Source of the DNA: Pomphorhynchus laevis
Lineage: Eukaryota > Acanthocephala > Palaeacanthocephala > Echinorhynchida > Pomphorhynchidae
Reading direction: 5' to 3'
Length of the DNA: 64,000 nt
Assembly: GCA_012934845.2 (NCBI GenBank)
Contig: WNNJ02001213.1
Span: 496,001-560,000, forward strand
A program made the position numbers and the translations under genes. Shown here piece after piece: positions 1 to 12,337 of the stretch (its first letter is position 1; each line of letters starts with the position of its first letter). The notes below the pieces were generated by a model that made no database searches, was not told where the DNA came from, and worked only from the letters and a program-made list of their open reading frames with translations.

Positions 1-1100
1 AGCTGGTGCGGATATAGGGAGTCGGCAAATCGCTATCGCAGTTTGGAGCAAATGCACTTAGCGCAAAGACGACTTAATGTCTCCCCAATGGAAATGGGGC
101 AGATCCCTCCATCTGGTTCGTTTAATGCCATAAGATTGGCACCGGCGACAAAGGGAAAGGTCGGTCGGGAGAGTACCAGCCATCATGTTGTTGACTAGTG
201 ACATTAGGCGTTGAAGCAAAACCCCATGATCTACCGACAACATATCTCGTAGATGTTCTGCCCTCAAACCTAAACAGCCAGGGTAGGTAGAGGATCAGAA
301 TGATGACACTGCGGCCTCAACTATGTCTGAGTTAACCGACAAGGGGGTAATCAAATATGGTTGTTTAGGACTTTGGAGAACAACATGTAAAGGGTGTATA
401 GCTCTGTCAGTCTTTCGAGCGTAAATTCTGAATATTTACATATATTATTCGACGTAAGGCGGCGCATAGCCTTTCCGTAATTACCGTTTCTTGCCAATTC
501 GATGACTTCCATAAATTCGTTTTTCTTATCATGAGCTCCTCTGAATTTCCTGGGTGATCGAAACCCCGAAAGAGATAGACAATCACATTCTCTACCACTT
601 TCAAATTTGTCTAAAAACGCATTTATATTTGATCGAGGGTCTCCATCATGTTGCCGACCTGACGAAGTCTGTAGGCACGGCTTCGGGAAGCACAGCAAAC
701 GCTCCCAATCGTGGGATGAATTTGTATACAATTCCTCGAGAATAAACGATGAGAAAACATTGGCAACTCGGCGGCGAATATTCCATGGAATGCGCTTGAT
801 CGTGTTAACTGGTACCATCCAAACCCTATGAAGTAGCTCTAAGGTTCTGACCTGATTTTCGCAGCAATAGATGTTAATCCTTTGAATCTGTGGCGATATC
901 GTCTAGAAGGTGTTCTCGTCGGCGTCTAAAAACTTAAGTCTTGTATCAATTGACGCGATTACGTTGTGTGAGTTGACTATTGGTAGCTGTCCTGATCCTG
1001 AGCAGCGCTAGTTCACAGATCCGTGTACCCGAAGACGATCTGATGCATTGGGGCGAAACGATCCGCCACAGACTGCGCAACTACCCGTAAGAAAGAAATT
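1..1100 (-). mobile_element. R2-like LINE, truncated copy (N-terminal domain and start of reverse transcriptase)
   Basis: The minus strand encodes pieces of the same reverse-transcriptase family as the copy at 32.7-34.8 kb. From about 818 down to 351 there is a domain typical of the N-terminal part of this family (a motif like WERLLCFPKPCL, later a segment ending YSEFTLERLTELY). From about 290 to 1 follows the start of the RT (AEHLRDMLSVDHGVLLQRLM, then in other frames ALNEPDGGICPISIGETLSRL, the counterpart of GGIRPIAVGETIRRL at 34.6 kb). Several frame changes show the copy is dead. The rest of the RT lies before base 1. The upstream end near 1,000-1,100 abuts decayed exon 10 of the PUS7 gene, so the insertion probably went into that gene or its 3' side. 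Confidence 0.8.
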
Positions 1101-1139
1101 TTTCTTTTCTTAAGAAACAAAGAATAATAACAGCTTCGT

Positions 1140-4100
1140 AGATTAGAACTTATCACACCGAATTGAAAATGAAATGCAAAGTAAGAAATGAATACCAAAT
1201 AGGTGGTGTGTCGATAACAATCTTAAAGAGTTTGATCCTGTTCATCTTTCAAATTTATGCGACTACTATGGGCAATAAAAGCATTAAATAACAATTAAAT
1301 AAAAGCAAACATTATGTAAACATTTAATATTTATTTTTTATCAATAACACACATTAAATTCAGTATTAAATAAAAATAATACATTCAAAATTTTCACAAA
1401 ATTCGTAGAATTTGTGATTTTAAAATCAATAAATAAAAATAATTAATTAATCCAGAATTAATTAAAGAAAGAAAGCACTGACAAGTTGAATAATAATAAT
1501 AAAACAGAATGTTTCCTTAAATGTTACCTTAATATAATTGTAAATGTGTTGCCTTTGAGATTTCCTATTCGAAGGGGTTGATCCGAAAATCTGTGTAAAA
1601 ATTACCCTTCAACGATTACAGCTATCAATAAGGTCAGTTACCTGAAGTTACCAACTCTAATGTTATTACATGTCGAATTGACTCTGACAACATCAATTGG
1701 CTTCATCCTAAAATATTAATATTAAAAACATTTATTAAATGATAAAATGCCTGTAAGCAGTAACAAGTTGCGTAGTTTTTCCTCGTTTGTCCTTGAGACC
1801 AGCATACGAAAATCGAGATATGTTTCCAATTCTAAAGGGAAATGCGCAAAGTACAGAATAAATGCTAAAATGTAGTTAACATATAAAGTAAAAACATTAT
1901 AACCAAGCATTAGATAATTTGTATTAAAAATAATACATTATCGTTTCTTCCTTTCGGGGCTAGTGTCACAGAAAGCGGGAAAACGAAAACGGCTGTGGGG
2001 CCGTTAGTAGTCAGAACCTATGTAATTGGAAGTCATGAAGAAAAGATTCCTTAGCTAGTCTACAATGCGAAAGTACTATTGTGTGACCTAGCAACTATTC
2101 CATTAATAATTAAGCATACATCACAGAATCATCAGTTCCCGATTTCAATCAATCTTCATGATATCATACTGAACTATGTATATAATTTGATAGAATGATG
2201 TGTTATACTGTGCTCCGAGATCCGTTAAGCTTCAGTTTTATAATCATAAATTTTGGCACAAGCCGGAGTTCGATTACAAGTAGAGCAGTAGACTTCCTTA
2301 TCACTCCTAGACGAGCTGATAGTAGCCGGCAGCACTCATCAGTAGGGTGAACTACCATCAGTCGTTTCGGCTGCCTTGTGATATATTTAAAAGGCATCTC
2401 CGAGAATTTGCTAACGTGGTAGCATGGGCATAGCCTCTTTAAACTAACCACGTGCTTTCCGGATCATCCTAATTTTATTCGGCAGGAATTTTACTTGCTG
2501 TCGTTGCTTGCTTTCTCACATGATCCTTTGGAGGATACATTTTTATAATTTTATATCTGAATGTGTTAAACTGTGCTCCGGGAGCTAATAAGCTTCAGTT
2601 TCATAATTGTAGATGTTGCCAAAACCGGAGTTCGATTACCATGCAGAACAGATTTCATTATCACTTCTAAGACGAGCTGATGGTAGCCGGCAGCACATTT
2701 AAGTAGGAGTGAACTACCATCAGTCGTTTCGGCTGCCTTGTGGATATATTTAAAAGGAATCTCCGAAAGAATTTGCTAACGTGGTAGCATGGGCATAGCC
2801 TCTTTAAACTAACAACGTGCTTTCCGGATCATCCTAATTTTATTCGGCAGGAATTTTAACTTGCTGTCGTTGCTTGCTTTCTCACAGGATCCTTTAGAGG
2901 ATACATTTTTATAATTTCATATCAGATTGTGTAAAACTGTGCTCTGGGAGCTAATAACCTTAGGTTTCATAATCTTAAATGCCGACAAAGTCATAGTTCG
3001 ATTGCATGCGGAGCAGACTTTTTTATTACTCCTAGACGAGCTGATGGTATCCGGCAGCACTCATCAGTCGGGTGAAGTACCATCAGTCGTTTAGGCTGCC
3101 TTGTAATATATTTAAAGGAATCTCCGAATTCTCGGCGATTAAATATACCAAAAAGCAGCTTAAACGACTGATAGTAGTTCACCCTACTGATACTGCCTTG
3201 TGATATATTTACAAGGCACTTAAATATATTTTAAGACATTCGAATTTCAAATTTTGAACTTATTATTATAAAATAAGTAATGTCCAAGATAGCAATTCAA
3301 ACTAGATACAATGAAGTGTTTTGTTTTATTTTGCGTTCCTTGTAAAACATGGAGCACACCTAAAACTTTAACACATTCGAATTTCATTAATTAACACATT
3401 GGAACTTGAAATTCGCATTTCCTGTATGTTTAAATTTCCAATTCAAATTAATTTAATAAAAATGCTAAAAATAGTCTTTAATTTAGTAGAACACTGATGG
3501 AAAAGTGATGATTTAAGTTACAGACAATTTTGGCTGCTTTTAAAATATATTAAAAAATTTGAAATACCTTAAGGCTCCGGCGATTTTGTATATAGCTCCA
3601 ATAGTGTCTATATTCTCTTTATACATAACGAATGTCAGATAGTTAGGAACATGCTTTGGCCAAGCAAAGTCGCGTTTAAAATTCTAAAGTTCATTGATTA
3701 ATTAAAATGGCATACTAAAATGCTAATACAATACACGATATTACAAATTGTAAAAAAATCTAATTTTTTTAAAAAACCGATTCAATTATTTTAGATATCA
3801 AGTTAGACTATGATGGAATTAAATTCAAATAAGAAATTTCAATTTTTAATATAAATGTAAATAACATAAATAAATTTATTTAATTCGTAAAAAATACCTT
3901 GCTTTTCGGATTACCAATTAGGGATATTTCAATTGAAAAATCATCACCATTTTGAACAGTTGAACTTGACAATCGTTTTGAGATAGATTTTATGTATTTG
4001 TGAACAACAGTACGAGTGTTCTTATCACATTTTCCTAACAAAATCGTCAATTAGTTATCAATTAGATAAAATTAGAATAAATAGCATCAAATTTTTACCA

Positions 4101-5526
4101 TTTCAATCTTTAAATATCTAACATACCAATTATAACAGATCTAATTGTGCCTGAAGTTGAAAGTACTGCATTAGAGGCATCTTTAATATTTTCTTTAATT
4201 GATTCATCAATGTCAAAGATTTCTAATTCAGTAGCCTTTAATGATATTGTAAAATTAGCAAATATTTTTAAATCCAACCTGATCGGATTGCGTCGACATG
4301 ATCGGTATTTCGGAATTAGTCAACTCTACTAAATTACCATCCATTCCAATTTCATTCACGATAAAATCAGAATACCTTGTTTACACATTTTTAGCGCATT
4401 AGAATAATTATAATTAAAAAATAATGTATTACAAATTGTAAAAACTAAAAAATATAAATAAATCAGCATTGTAAAATTAAAAACAATTTATTAAAATGGT
4501 TAATAATTAACTATTTAATATAAAAATAAATAGATATTTAATAAATAAGATAATTGAACATTTGAAATAAAATGCATTTTTATTTATAATTAAATATTTA
4601 AATTAAATAAAAATATTTAAATTATTTAATTTAAGTAAGAGTGACTTATCATCGAAAAAGATAACAACATTTATATAATTTTAGTCAATTGATGTATATT
4701 AAGGGGAATAAGTTCAAATATTATTCGCTACATCAAAAAATAAAATACAATATTTGTTTAGCATCTTAAAATAGGGAATTAAAAAATTTGAAAAATATTA
4801 TTAATAAATTAATTTAATTGAACATTTTGGTTAAGCACATAAAAATTTTGATGGCACATTGCAGTTTAAACATTTTTAATACCTGTTTAATCATTTTTAG
4901 CACATTAGAATAAAATTTAATACAACATCAATAAAGTTTATAGATTAAATTTGATTTTATACAAATCAATATGTGGTACTGACTTAAACCAAAGCATCTG
5001 CAGCATTAAAGGCTATATGATGGAGATGTTTATTTTAGATTATTATGCAAACAATTTATAACCAAAAAAATACGAATAACTATCAGAATTATAATAAATT
5101 TTTAAATGATTGTATATTTTCAATTATTCTGGTGTATTTAATAATGCGATTTGAATTTATAATTTTAAATCAAAAATGGAAAAATTAACTTTTGATACAG
5201 AACATAAAAGTTTAGAATAAGAAATAAACCTGTGCCGGAACAGTAGAGACAGACTTGGTCCTTCGTTGATAAATTCGCTTATTCCGTAATCACTTTCTAA
5301 TCTAGCTAAAGGGAAAGCGCATATTAGTAGGAGTATAATGTGAATATATCGGACGATTGTGCTCATTGTTTATCTTGGATATCTTCTTTCTCTTGTCATT
5401 GTAAGATGGCAAATCTGACTGGCTAGACTTTCGTTTGGTATAAGTGATCGGCTCAATATCTGATTGGCTATCACCTAACCACTTAGAGGAATCCATGTTA
5501 TTAAATTTGAGTTCATTCTGAGACAT
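1140..5526 (-). CDS. PUS7: PUS7/TruD-family pseudouridine synthase, multi-exon, 3' end decayed or outside window
   Basis: I assembled exons by eye on the minus strand: 5526-5355, 5305-5230, 4375-4279, 4235-4127, 4034-3898, 3683-3568, 1831-1751, 1707-1642, 1590-1528 and a decayed one at about 1265-1140. Phases join correctly. The product begins with a Ser/Lys-rich tail, then LESDYGISEFINEG, HRYSDFIVNEIGMDGNLVEL, DFAWPKHVPNYLTFVMYKEN, FSYAGLKDKRGKTTQ and PLRIGNLKGNTFTIILR, all in TruD/PUS7 order. The Asp of GLKDKRG is the family's catalytic residue. PUS7 converts uridine to pseudouridine in tRNA and other RNAs. Introns are 49, 854, 43, 92, 214, 1736, 43, 51 and about 262 bp; the one at 1708-1750 is GC-AG, and the donor of the first (GTCC) is weak. 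Exon 10 keeps FISYF and FQFGV but has an in-frame TAA and a two-residue insert. The C-terminal half is not visible, so this may be a dying copy. Confidence 0.85.
2200..3235. repeat. 364-bp tandem repeat, three units, last one folded back
   Basis: Units begin near 2200, 2564 and 2928, each opening with a copy of TGTGCTCYGRGAKC and carrying the shared block ACGAGCTGATRGTAGCC... about 110 bp later. The third unit is followed at about 3,130-3,210 by an inverted partial copy of the same block. The array lies wholly inside the 1.7-kb intron 6 of the PUS7 gene. On the minus strand each unit can pair GGCAGC with GCTGCC around CGAAAC and CTGATGA, a hammerhead-like set of motifs in permuted order. No convincing protein is encoded. 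Confidence 0.85.
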
Positions 5527-5539
5527 CAGTTAAAGCAAT

Positions 5540-6060
5540 TCACAATATATATATCGGTCTTAATCGGAAGGTAAGATTATCTGAAATATCATTTTGACAT
5601 ATTTAGTGAACTAAACACATAATTCTCATTTCTGCAAATTTACATAGGCTATAAATTATAAAATTTAGATTAACAAATTTCTTTAGAAATTATATTTCTA
5701 ACCATATTAGAAGTTCGAATTGGTTATTAAACTGATTATATTCGATATTATCTCTGTCAATTCCAGGCATAAAAACTTTGAGAGATATAGAAATACAATT
5801 ATATTTGGCTGATTACATCGTTTTTATTATATATACTTACAACTTACGAGAATATAACATGGTTTGACGTAAGGAAATCCATTATACGGATAATTCACTT
5901 CAAATTCAGTGTTCAATCAAAAACTGTTCAGTCTGGAGTATTTTTGTGTGATTAGTATCTAATCAAAGAAGATTTTATATGTTTATTTTGCACATCTCGA
6001 CAGCTTAATCAACTTCTTTTATCAAACGTGGAAACTTCTGATAAATATATTTAAACAAGC
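5540..6060. other. AT-rich stretch, nothing recognised
   Basis: This is the upstream flank of the minus-strand PUS7 gene and may contain its promoter. I see no open frame, RNA gene or clear repeat. Confidence 0.5.
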
Positions 6061-6830
6061 ACTTCTTTTCAAAATCCAATTTATACAACTGAACCTACAC
6101 CTGTTAACGATCATGCTTACGATGGTGTTGCTGCTAATCATCCGTCGTCTAAAGAGTCCACTACATCTGCCATAAATTTCAATATTTCAATTCCAACGTC
6201 GAATCATCTGATTCCACATTTTCCGAATATCGTACAATGCATCCTCCAACTTTTAATCACTCTATGACTGTAATTGGTTACTTAAATGCTAATGAATATC
6301 GTGATTACTCGAGTCCTAACAATAACCAAACGAATCTCTCAATCTATCAACATCCACCTCGAATTACGATGATATTGTCGCCTTTGCCTACGATCCTTCG
6401 TCTTTCATAAAAATTAATTGTTTTCTAGCACCCGAATATTTCGAATTACTGATCTGTAGATCGCCTCATTGTTTACTTAAACTCGCTATCATAAAACGTC
6501 CTGGATCTTATAATCCTTCTTCCAACTTGATAGATGAACTAGCTGATCTTCTTTCTTATCGTTCACTTTCAACACTCCCACTCTTTGTGGGATGGATTCA
6601 GATTCCATCAAACTTGTAAACATTCCTTCCGACTATAATCTCCATTTAATTCGCAACCCTCCCAATCATATATTTGGTGGAACACTTGATATCATTGCGA
6701 CTCCTTGCAGTTTCTCTACACATGCTTTATTATATAAATAAATATCTCAAATCCTGGTATCTCTGATCACTTTCTACTTAATCTAAATCTTACTAACCAG
6801 CTTGCTCCCTCTCGAGTCTTTTATATTGAA
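6060..6830 (+). mobile_element. CR1/L2-like LINE relic, endonuclease region
   Basis: In shifting frames the plus strand reads SFELLICR, KRPGSYNPSS, ELADLLSYRSLS, GGTLDIIATPCSF and NPGISDHFLLNLNLT. These match in order the endonuclease part of the complete LINEs of this window (for example GGALDIIAVPNCF and DPGLSDHFLVTLTL at 9.1-9.2 kb). Many frame changes and stops make this an old fragment. The part before about 6,395 may be remains of the first ORF but is too worn to be sure. Confidence 0.65.
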
Positions 6831-6834
6831 TAAA

Positions 6835-7007
6835 AAGGGTATAAAGGTTGAATCAGATAATAACACTATACCTATATTAACTTGGAATAAAAATTACATA
6901 AACATCGAATAAAATATAGGTTTAAATGAAGGTTTTTCAAATGTACATTAAAACCACGTTATGTTTATATGAATAAAATACTTAAAGTAATTAAAGTACA
7001 CTTCAAA
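6835..7007 (+). mobile_element. Penelope-like element fragment, interrupted by LINE A
   Basis: The sequence around 6969 encodes MNKILKVIKVHFKK, the same start as the PLE fragment at 11,955 (MNKILKVIKAHFKKY). PLE similarity stops at the run of A near 7,005, where the 5' end of the next LINE begins. This shows that the LINE landed in a PLE copy. Confidence 0.7.
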
Positions 7008-7034
7008 AAAATTTGGTTTCTAATAAACATACAT

Positions 7035-7198
7035 TCCAGATTATTCCTGTCAGTTCCAGACTATTCCTGTCAGTTCCAGACTATTCCTGTCAGTTCCAGA
7101 TTATTCCTGTCAGTTCCAGATTATTCCTGTCAGTTCCAGATTATTCCTGTCAGTTCCAGATTATTCCTGTCAGTTCCAGATTATTCCTGTCAGTTCCA
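7035..7198 (+). repeat. 20-bp tandem repeat, about 8 units, in LINE A 5' region
   Basis: Units of exactly 20 bp of the type TTATTCCTGTCAGTTCCAGA follow one another with single T/C changes. They lie between the 5' end of LINE A and its first ORF at 7243. The counterpart LINE at 43.85 kb has at this place a different short-period sequence with repeated ACGACTACCATC, so the 5' untranslated region of this family seems to acquire tandem units. Confidence 0.95.
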
Positions 7199-8512
7199 CT
7201 CGCTACGCTCGCGGATTGAGCTGAATCTATCGACAAAAGTTCATGCCTAAAAAAGCGCGATCTCAGATCCCTGTTCCTGATCAAGAATCTTTCACATCGG
7301 AATGCAATGATGGTTATACCAGCTTTGAAGTTGGATGCGATTCCAAAGATTGCGATGTATGGACACTTGTTCGTGTTAAAATATCCGACTACTCGGTGTA
7401 TAAACGTAAACATTTCACTTGCGGTTTTTGTACATCAGTACGACTACTACAGTTATCCTGCTCATCTACTCCTGTATCACACACGACCACTCAGACCAAT
7501 GCTGTTTTAGATGTTTCCCTCACATCAACACCTGACTTCGCATCATATAATCCCATTATTTAACCTACTCTCTCACACACTCCTCGTTCAACTACGTACC
7601 AAACTTCCATTAATCTTTCTCATTCTAACAATGCTAACGGTAAAGCTTTTCATCTCGTACCTCCTCTTTCCATAAACCTCAAACTTCTTTATTCTCCTCA
7701 CGTACTCCTTACTCGACCTCTCCTGTATCACCTCTCAATAATTTACACCCTTCCATCAAAATCATTTCCAGTAACATTTCCGATCAACTGATTCAACACT
7801 CCATTCCTGTCACTCATGCCCCAACCTATTTTAATTCTCCTTACTCTACCTCCCACGTAACACTTCCAAATAATTTACATCCTTCATTTAAAATCATATC
7901 CAGTCACATCTCTGATCAACCGATTCAACACCCCGCTCCTGTCACACTTGCTCCAACCAATATTAATTCTTTATCAAGCACCCCTGTCATTTCCACTTCT
8001 ATCTGCTCATCTACCTCGACTCCTACCAGCTCTGTCCGTCCACCACTTCCACGAAATCGTTTTCCTTCGCGCGATCGCTGTATAATCATATCAAACTTAA
8101 AGCTTTCCGAATCTGATTCTCCACAATCTCGCCTCGATGATGATGTATCTGCTTTCAGGTCTATCCTAGCAACCATTCTACCTGATGATAACCCATCACT
8201 CTTCAATAATATCGCTCCTGTATCCTTTATTCGTTTAAACAAATCCACTAAATCCAATCATCTCAGTCCTCCACTCTTAAAAATCGTTTTCCGACATAGT
8301 TCACATGCCTCTTCGGTACTCTCCCAACGTTTTAAACTTCTTACCACTTCCTCTACTTGCCGTATCTTTCCTGACCGCTCCCCTTCTGATATTGCCCAGC
8401 TCAATTTAGCTCGCATTGAAAAACATCGACGTGAAACAAACGGCGAGTCATCCTTATCTATACGTAAAATCAACGGAAATTTTCACGTTCTTCACACAAG
8501 GCCAAAAATTCG

Positions 8513-11421
8513 ATGGCGTCCCATCTCTCCCCCTTGTCTTCTTCGCTAGTCGATCTCGCTCCTAAGCATACTTTTCGTCTTAGTCTATTCAATACTCGCT
8601 CCATTCTTCATAAAGCTGATATGCTTCTCGATATCTTCGATCAATTATCTATCGATATTCTCTGCATTACCGAATCCTGGCACTCTGACTCCGACGATCT
8701 TGCTATTCGTCGTCTATGTCGCTCTGGTTGTTCTCTAGTTGAATCAGCTCGTCAAATTACATCTCATACATCTACTGCGTCTAACCATGGCGGTATTGTT
8801 GCCATTGCTCGTCACCCAATGTCTTTACGTAAAATCAACGTTAACATCCGTTACACTTCGTTCGAATTACTCATATGCAGATTATCAACGCCTTTCCCTC
8901 TGGAACTTGTGATTGTATACCGTCCAGGTTCAGTTGCCCCATCACGTATCTTCTTTAACGACCTTGCAGATCTAATGTCTCACTGTTCATTGTCTTATAC
9001 TCCTTCTTTTGTTCTCGGTGACTTTAACATTCGTCTTGATCGCCCGTCTGACTCTGACTCTATCACTTTAACTAATCTTTTTTTCTGATTTTAACTATAA
9101 ATTACTTTCAACAAGCCCAACTCATATTCTCGGCGGTGCTCTCGACATCATTGCTGTTCCTAACTGCTTCAATGACTATACCTCCTTGTCAATTACTGAT
9201 CCTGGTTTGTCCGATCATTTCCTTGTCACTCTTACTCTTACTCGTCCCCATCCTCCTTCTCCGCCTTTACCTTTATCTACACCAAGTCGACCCTGGAAGC
9301 TTCTCGATATCCCTGTTCTCTGCACAGCCTTACTCAATTCTTCACTCTTTTCACTTCCTCTTAACTATCTCTCTCCCGATGATCTCTGCATTCTGTTTGA
9401 TTCTGAACTTACGTCGATCCTCAATAACCTTCTGCCTAGTCGACTTCGACGTTCCCAGCGCTTGCGCCATGCTCCCTGGTTCGATTCTGACTGTAGTCTT
9501 TCTAAGCGTCGACTCCGTCACTCTTTTCGTATGTATAAACGCTTTCTTAAACGTTCACCCGACTCACTCCCTCCAAATCTTCGTGATTCCTACTTTTCTC
9601 AACGCCGTTCACATCTCATTCTTATAAGTACTAAACGTACTCTCTTTTGGCGAAATCAACTCGAATCATCTTCCAACTCTAAATCTCATTGGAAAATCTT
9701 AAACTCAATTCTTTCACGATCATCTACCCCTTGTAATATAAATCCTGATGAATTTTCTTCTTATCTACAAACTAAGCTATCTAATTTACTTTCCCTACTA
9801 CCCATAGCCCCCTTGTACCCACTCTTCTCTTTAAATACTTCCCTCCCAGAACTATTCCACCTTCTTCCCGTTTCGTCTGATGAAGTTTCTTCGGTTCTGC
9901 TGTCATTACCTAATAAAACCTCTCCTTCTGACCCAATTCCCACTCACTTGCTTAAAAATATCTGCTCCTTTATCTTACCCTTCCTAACCACATTGTTCAA
10001 CTCGTCCATCCGTAGCTGTACATTTCCTTCCATCTGGAAATGCGCCACTGTTCGTCCTCTCATCAAAAAGCAATCTCTCGACTCCTCACTACCATCTTCG
10101 TACCGTCCTATTTCACTTCTCCCAACCCTCTCTAAACTCCTTGAGCGTCTCGTTCTTAAGCAAGTTAATACATATCTCTATTCCTCTAACTTATTTCCTC
10201 CCTTCCAAGCCGCTTTTCGCTCTAATTACTCTACCGAAATTGCATGTCTTAAAGTTTATAACGACTTACTCATATCGCGCGATCATAAATTATGTAGTGT
10301 CATAGTTTCTCTTGATCTATCATCTGCTTTTGACATCGTCGATCACTCGATTCTTCTCCATCGCCTTCGTCATGATTATGGCTTCTCTTTACCCACTGTA
10401 TCATGGTTTTCTTCATATCTATCAAACCGTACATTTCGCGTATATTCTAACTCTTCTCTCTCATCCTTCGTCCATTCCGTCCGGTGTTCCACAAGGCTCC
10501 GTATTAGGCCCTATACTTTTCTCTCTTCTTCTTGGTGATTTGTCTTCGATTTCTCATAAATTTAACTTCCATGTTATGCAATATGCTGATGACATTCTCA
10601 TCTATGCTCATGCACCTGTTTATCGTATTCGCGATCTTAGTGTTTCTGCTTCCGACTGTCTTGTCTCAATTTCCAATCATCTTTCTTCCCTTCGCCTTTC
10701 TCTGAATCCTGATAAATCCAAAATTATGTGGATCCTACCTCGACGCCTCGGCTTCGAACCTCCCTCCGTATCATTAAATTCTACAATTCTTCCTATCGTT
10801 GATAATCTCGTTTTCCTAGGCTTCCATTTTGACAACCGACTTTCACTTAAACCTTTCGTTAGAGATAAAGTACGCTCATCTACCTTGATACTCCGCAACC
10901 TCCGTCAAGTTCGTAGATTGATCGATTTCCCTTCTTGTATGACTCTCATATCATCTCTCCTTTTTTCTAGACTCGATTATTGTCTTAGTCTATTTTCCAA
11001 CTCACCTAAATCCACTCTTCTTCCCCTACAACGCATCGTCAACGCAGCTGTCCGAATTCTCCTCCGTCTTCGTCGTTTTGATCATACATCCTACCATCTT
11101 GCTTCTCTCGATTTGCCTACAATTTATTGTCGTGTTCAAATTCGTCTTCTTATCGTTGCTTTCCGCCTTGTAACTTTTCATACCCCTTCATTTCTCAACC
11201 TTCCTTTTCTTGATAATTCTCGTCCTGTTTACTGTTCCTTGCGTTCCTGTAATTCCCTTCTTTTACATGTCCCAAACTACTCTACCTCCTTTGGACTCCG
11301 CTCCTTCCTGGTGGCTGCTCCTCTATCGTGGAATCATCTGCCCATTCATATACGCCAATCAACTTCCCTGCAGTGCTTCAAACGACAAATCCGATCCCAT
11401 CTGAACAATTTAACTGCTTGA
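8513..11421 (+). pseudogene. LINE A ORF2: AP endonuclease plus reverse transcriptase, two frameshifts
   Basis: The start ATG at 8513 lies in the context ATTCGATGGCG, conserved in LINE D (44,970), where it overlaps the end of ORF1. The first frame covers the endonuclease to 9088. The second frame (9186-10,538) covers the endonuclease end, the linker with HAPWFDSDCSLSKRRLRHSFR, and RT motifs up to VSLDLSSAFDIVDH. The third (10,312-11,421) covers GVPQGSVLGPILF, YADDILIYAHA and the conserved C-terminal region ending in WNHLPIHIR. About 970 residues are represented, similar to LINE D. The enzyme would nick target DNA and reverse-transcribe element RNA. This copy cannot make one product unless both frameshifts are bypassed. 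Confidence 0.88.
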
Positions 11422-11479
11422 CTTTTCTCATTTTTGTTTGTGGACTTGTAAGAGTACAGCTTGAACGCATTGTAGAGTA

Positions 11480-11950
11480 TTGTATTGTCGAAATATTGTC
11501 GAAATATTTAAAAGTAGGGATATCTATATTTAGACAAGTAAAATGTGTCCCAATGGGTGGTAATAGTAGCCCAATTATAGCTGACTTGTTTTTAATCTTT
11601 ATAGAATATGAATTTGTTCATAACTGTTTAAAAAATAGATCTAAATTATACAAAGGTATAAAATAATGTTCCGATATTATGTGATATTATATTATGGTTC
11701 GATATTATAATAATAAAAATTTTATTATAATATGTTTGTGAACTTAAAATCGAATGAATTGTGCGATCAAATGCGAAATAAATGAAAACCCGATATACGG
11801 ATAAAATTTAATTGATAGAATCCTTAATATATATTTAATATATGATAATATATAATCCTTAATATATGTTTCAATATATTGATGATATATGTGTATTTAA
11901 TTCTAGCATTTTTTATTCAAGGATCTACACTCTCCCCATTACTATTCTGT
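11480..11950 (+). mobile_element. Penelope-like element fragment (RT palm)
   Basis: From about 11,505 the plus strand encodes ISIFRQVKCVPMGGNSSP and IADLFLIFIEYEFVHN, a PLE reverse-transcriptase segment (compare the PMGxNxxPxLADLFL pattern of the family). The same text recurs at 24,240-24,340. A short catalytic echo, FQYIDDICVFNSSIFYSR, is readable at about 11,870-11,920. The fragment lies right after LINE A and is probably the resumed target PLE, with a gap. Confidence 0.7.
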
Positions 11951-11954
11951 CTAT

Positions 11955-12206
11955 ATGAATAAAATACTTAAAGTAATTAAAGCACATTTTAAAAAATATT
12001 GCAAGGTAATCGAAATTAATACTGGTATAAAACACTATTTCAGTATTAATTCTACAAAAGAATTTTTAGAACAGACAAAAGGAATAAATTTTCAGAATAT
12101 AAATACATACGATTTTAGTACGCTTTATACAAATCTAGATTTAGTAGATATTAAAGAAGCGTTAGTAAAATTAATTAATCTTATATTCGGAAAAAGATAT
12201 ACATAT
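11955..12206 (+). mobile_element. Penelope-like element, second copy, 5' part
   Basis: The open frame MNKILKVIKAHFKK then INTYDFSTLYTNLDLVDIKEAL is the PLE reverse-transcriptase N-terminal region (the TYDFSTLYT motif is a family mark). It stops at 12,206, exactly where the LTR of the Ty3 element begins, and PLE sequence resumes at 16,152. Confidence 0.8.
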
Positions 12207-12337
12207 TGTAGTAACTTTACTTTAGTAGTCAGAAAGAACCAACATGAAAGGCTTTATTCAACTATCTACAAATAAGAAGGTAACTTAAGGTAAATGTGTA
12301 TAATTCAATAAATCAATATAGTTATACAGTTACCACA
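12207..12337 (-). repeat. LTR of the Ty3 element (3' LTR in element orientation)
   Basis: 131 bp, on the plus strand TGTAGTAACTTT ... GTTACCACA. It begins TG and ends CA on both strands. It is about 96 percent identical to 16,021-16,151. Confidence 0.93.

Larger units (their letters stand above)
7008..11475 (+). mobile_element. LINE A: CR1/L2-like non-LTR retrotransposon, full length but broken
   Basis: The 5' end TTTGGTTTCTAATAAACATAC is shared with LINE D at 43.85 kb. ORF1 starts at 7243 with a cysteine motif (CDSKDCDVW ... FTCGFC) and is cut by a stop at 7561; remnants continue to about 8515. ORF2 runs 8513-11421: endonuclease (FNTRSIL, CITESWHSD, LGDFNIRLD, ALDIIAVPN), then RT (SYRPISLLPTLSKLLERL, SLDLSSAFDIVDHS, GVPQGSVLGPILF, MQYADDILIYAHAP). 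Two frameshifts are visible: one in the T-run near 9,080 and one near 10,465, where a base is missing relative to the copy at 21.2 kb. The 3' tail has the family's GTAAG-stem-loop, here worn. The element sits inside PLE sequence. Confidence 0.9.

Noticed and set aside
1013-1198. A separate 61-codon gene
   Set aside because: Its FISYF and FQFGV words are the decayed tenth exon of PUS7, and the rest belongs to the abutting LINE.
2203-3182. Minus-strand open frames with KYITRQPKRLMV as a conserved protein
   Set aside because: They repeat only because the 364-bp DNA unit repeats, and they lie inside a PUS7 intron.
5157-5366. A small secreted protein with signal peptide (IIHIILLLICAF type)
   Set aside because: The hydrophobic part is the translation of a 49-bp intron with a TACTAAT-like branch site. 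The rest is PUS7 exon 2.
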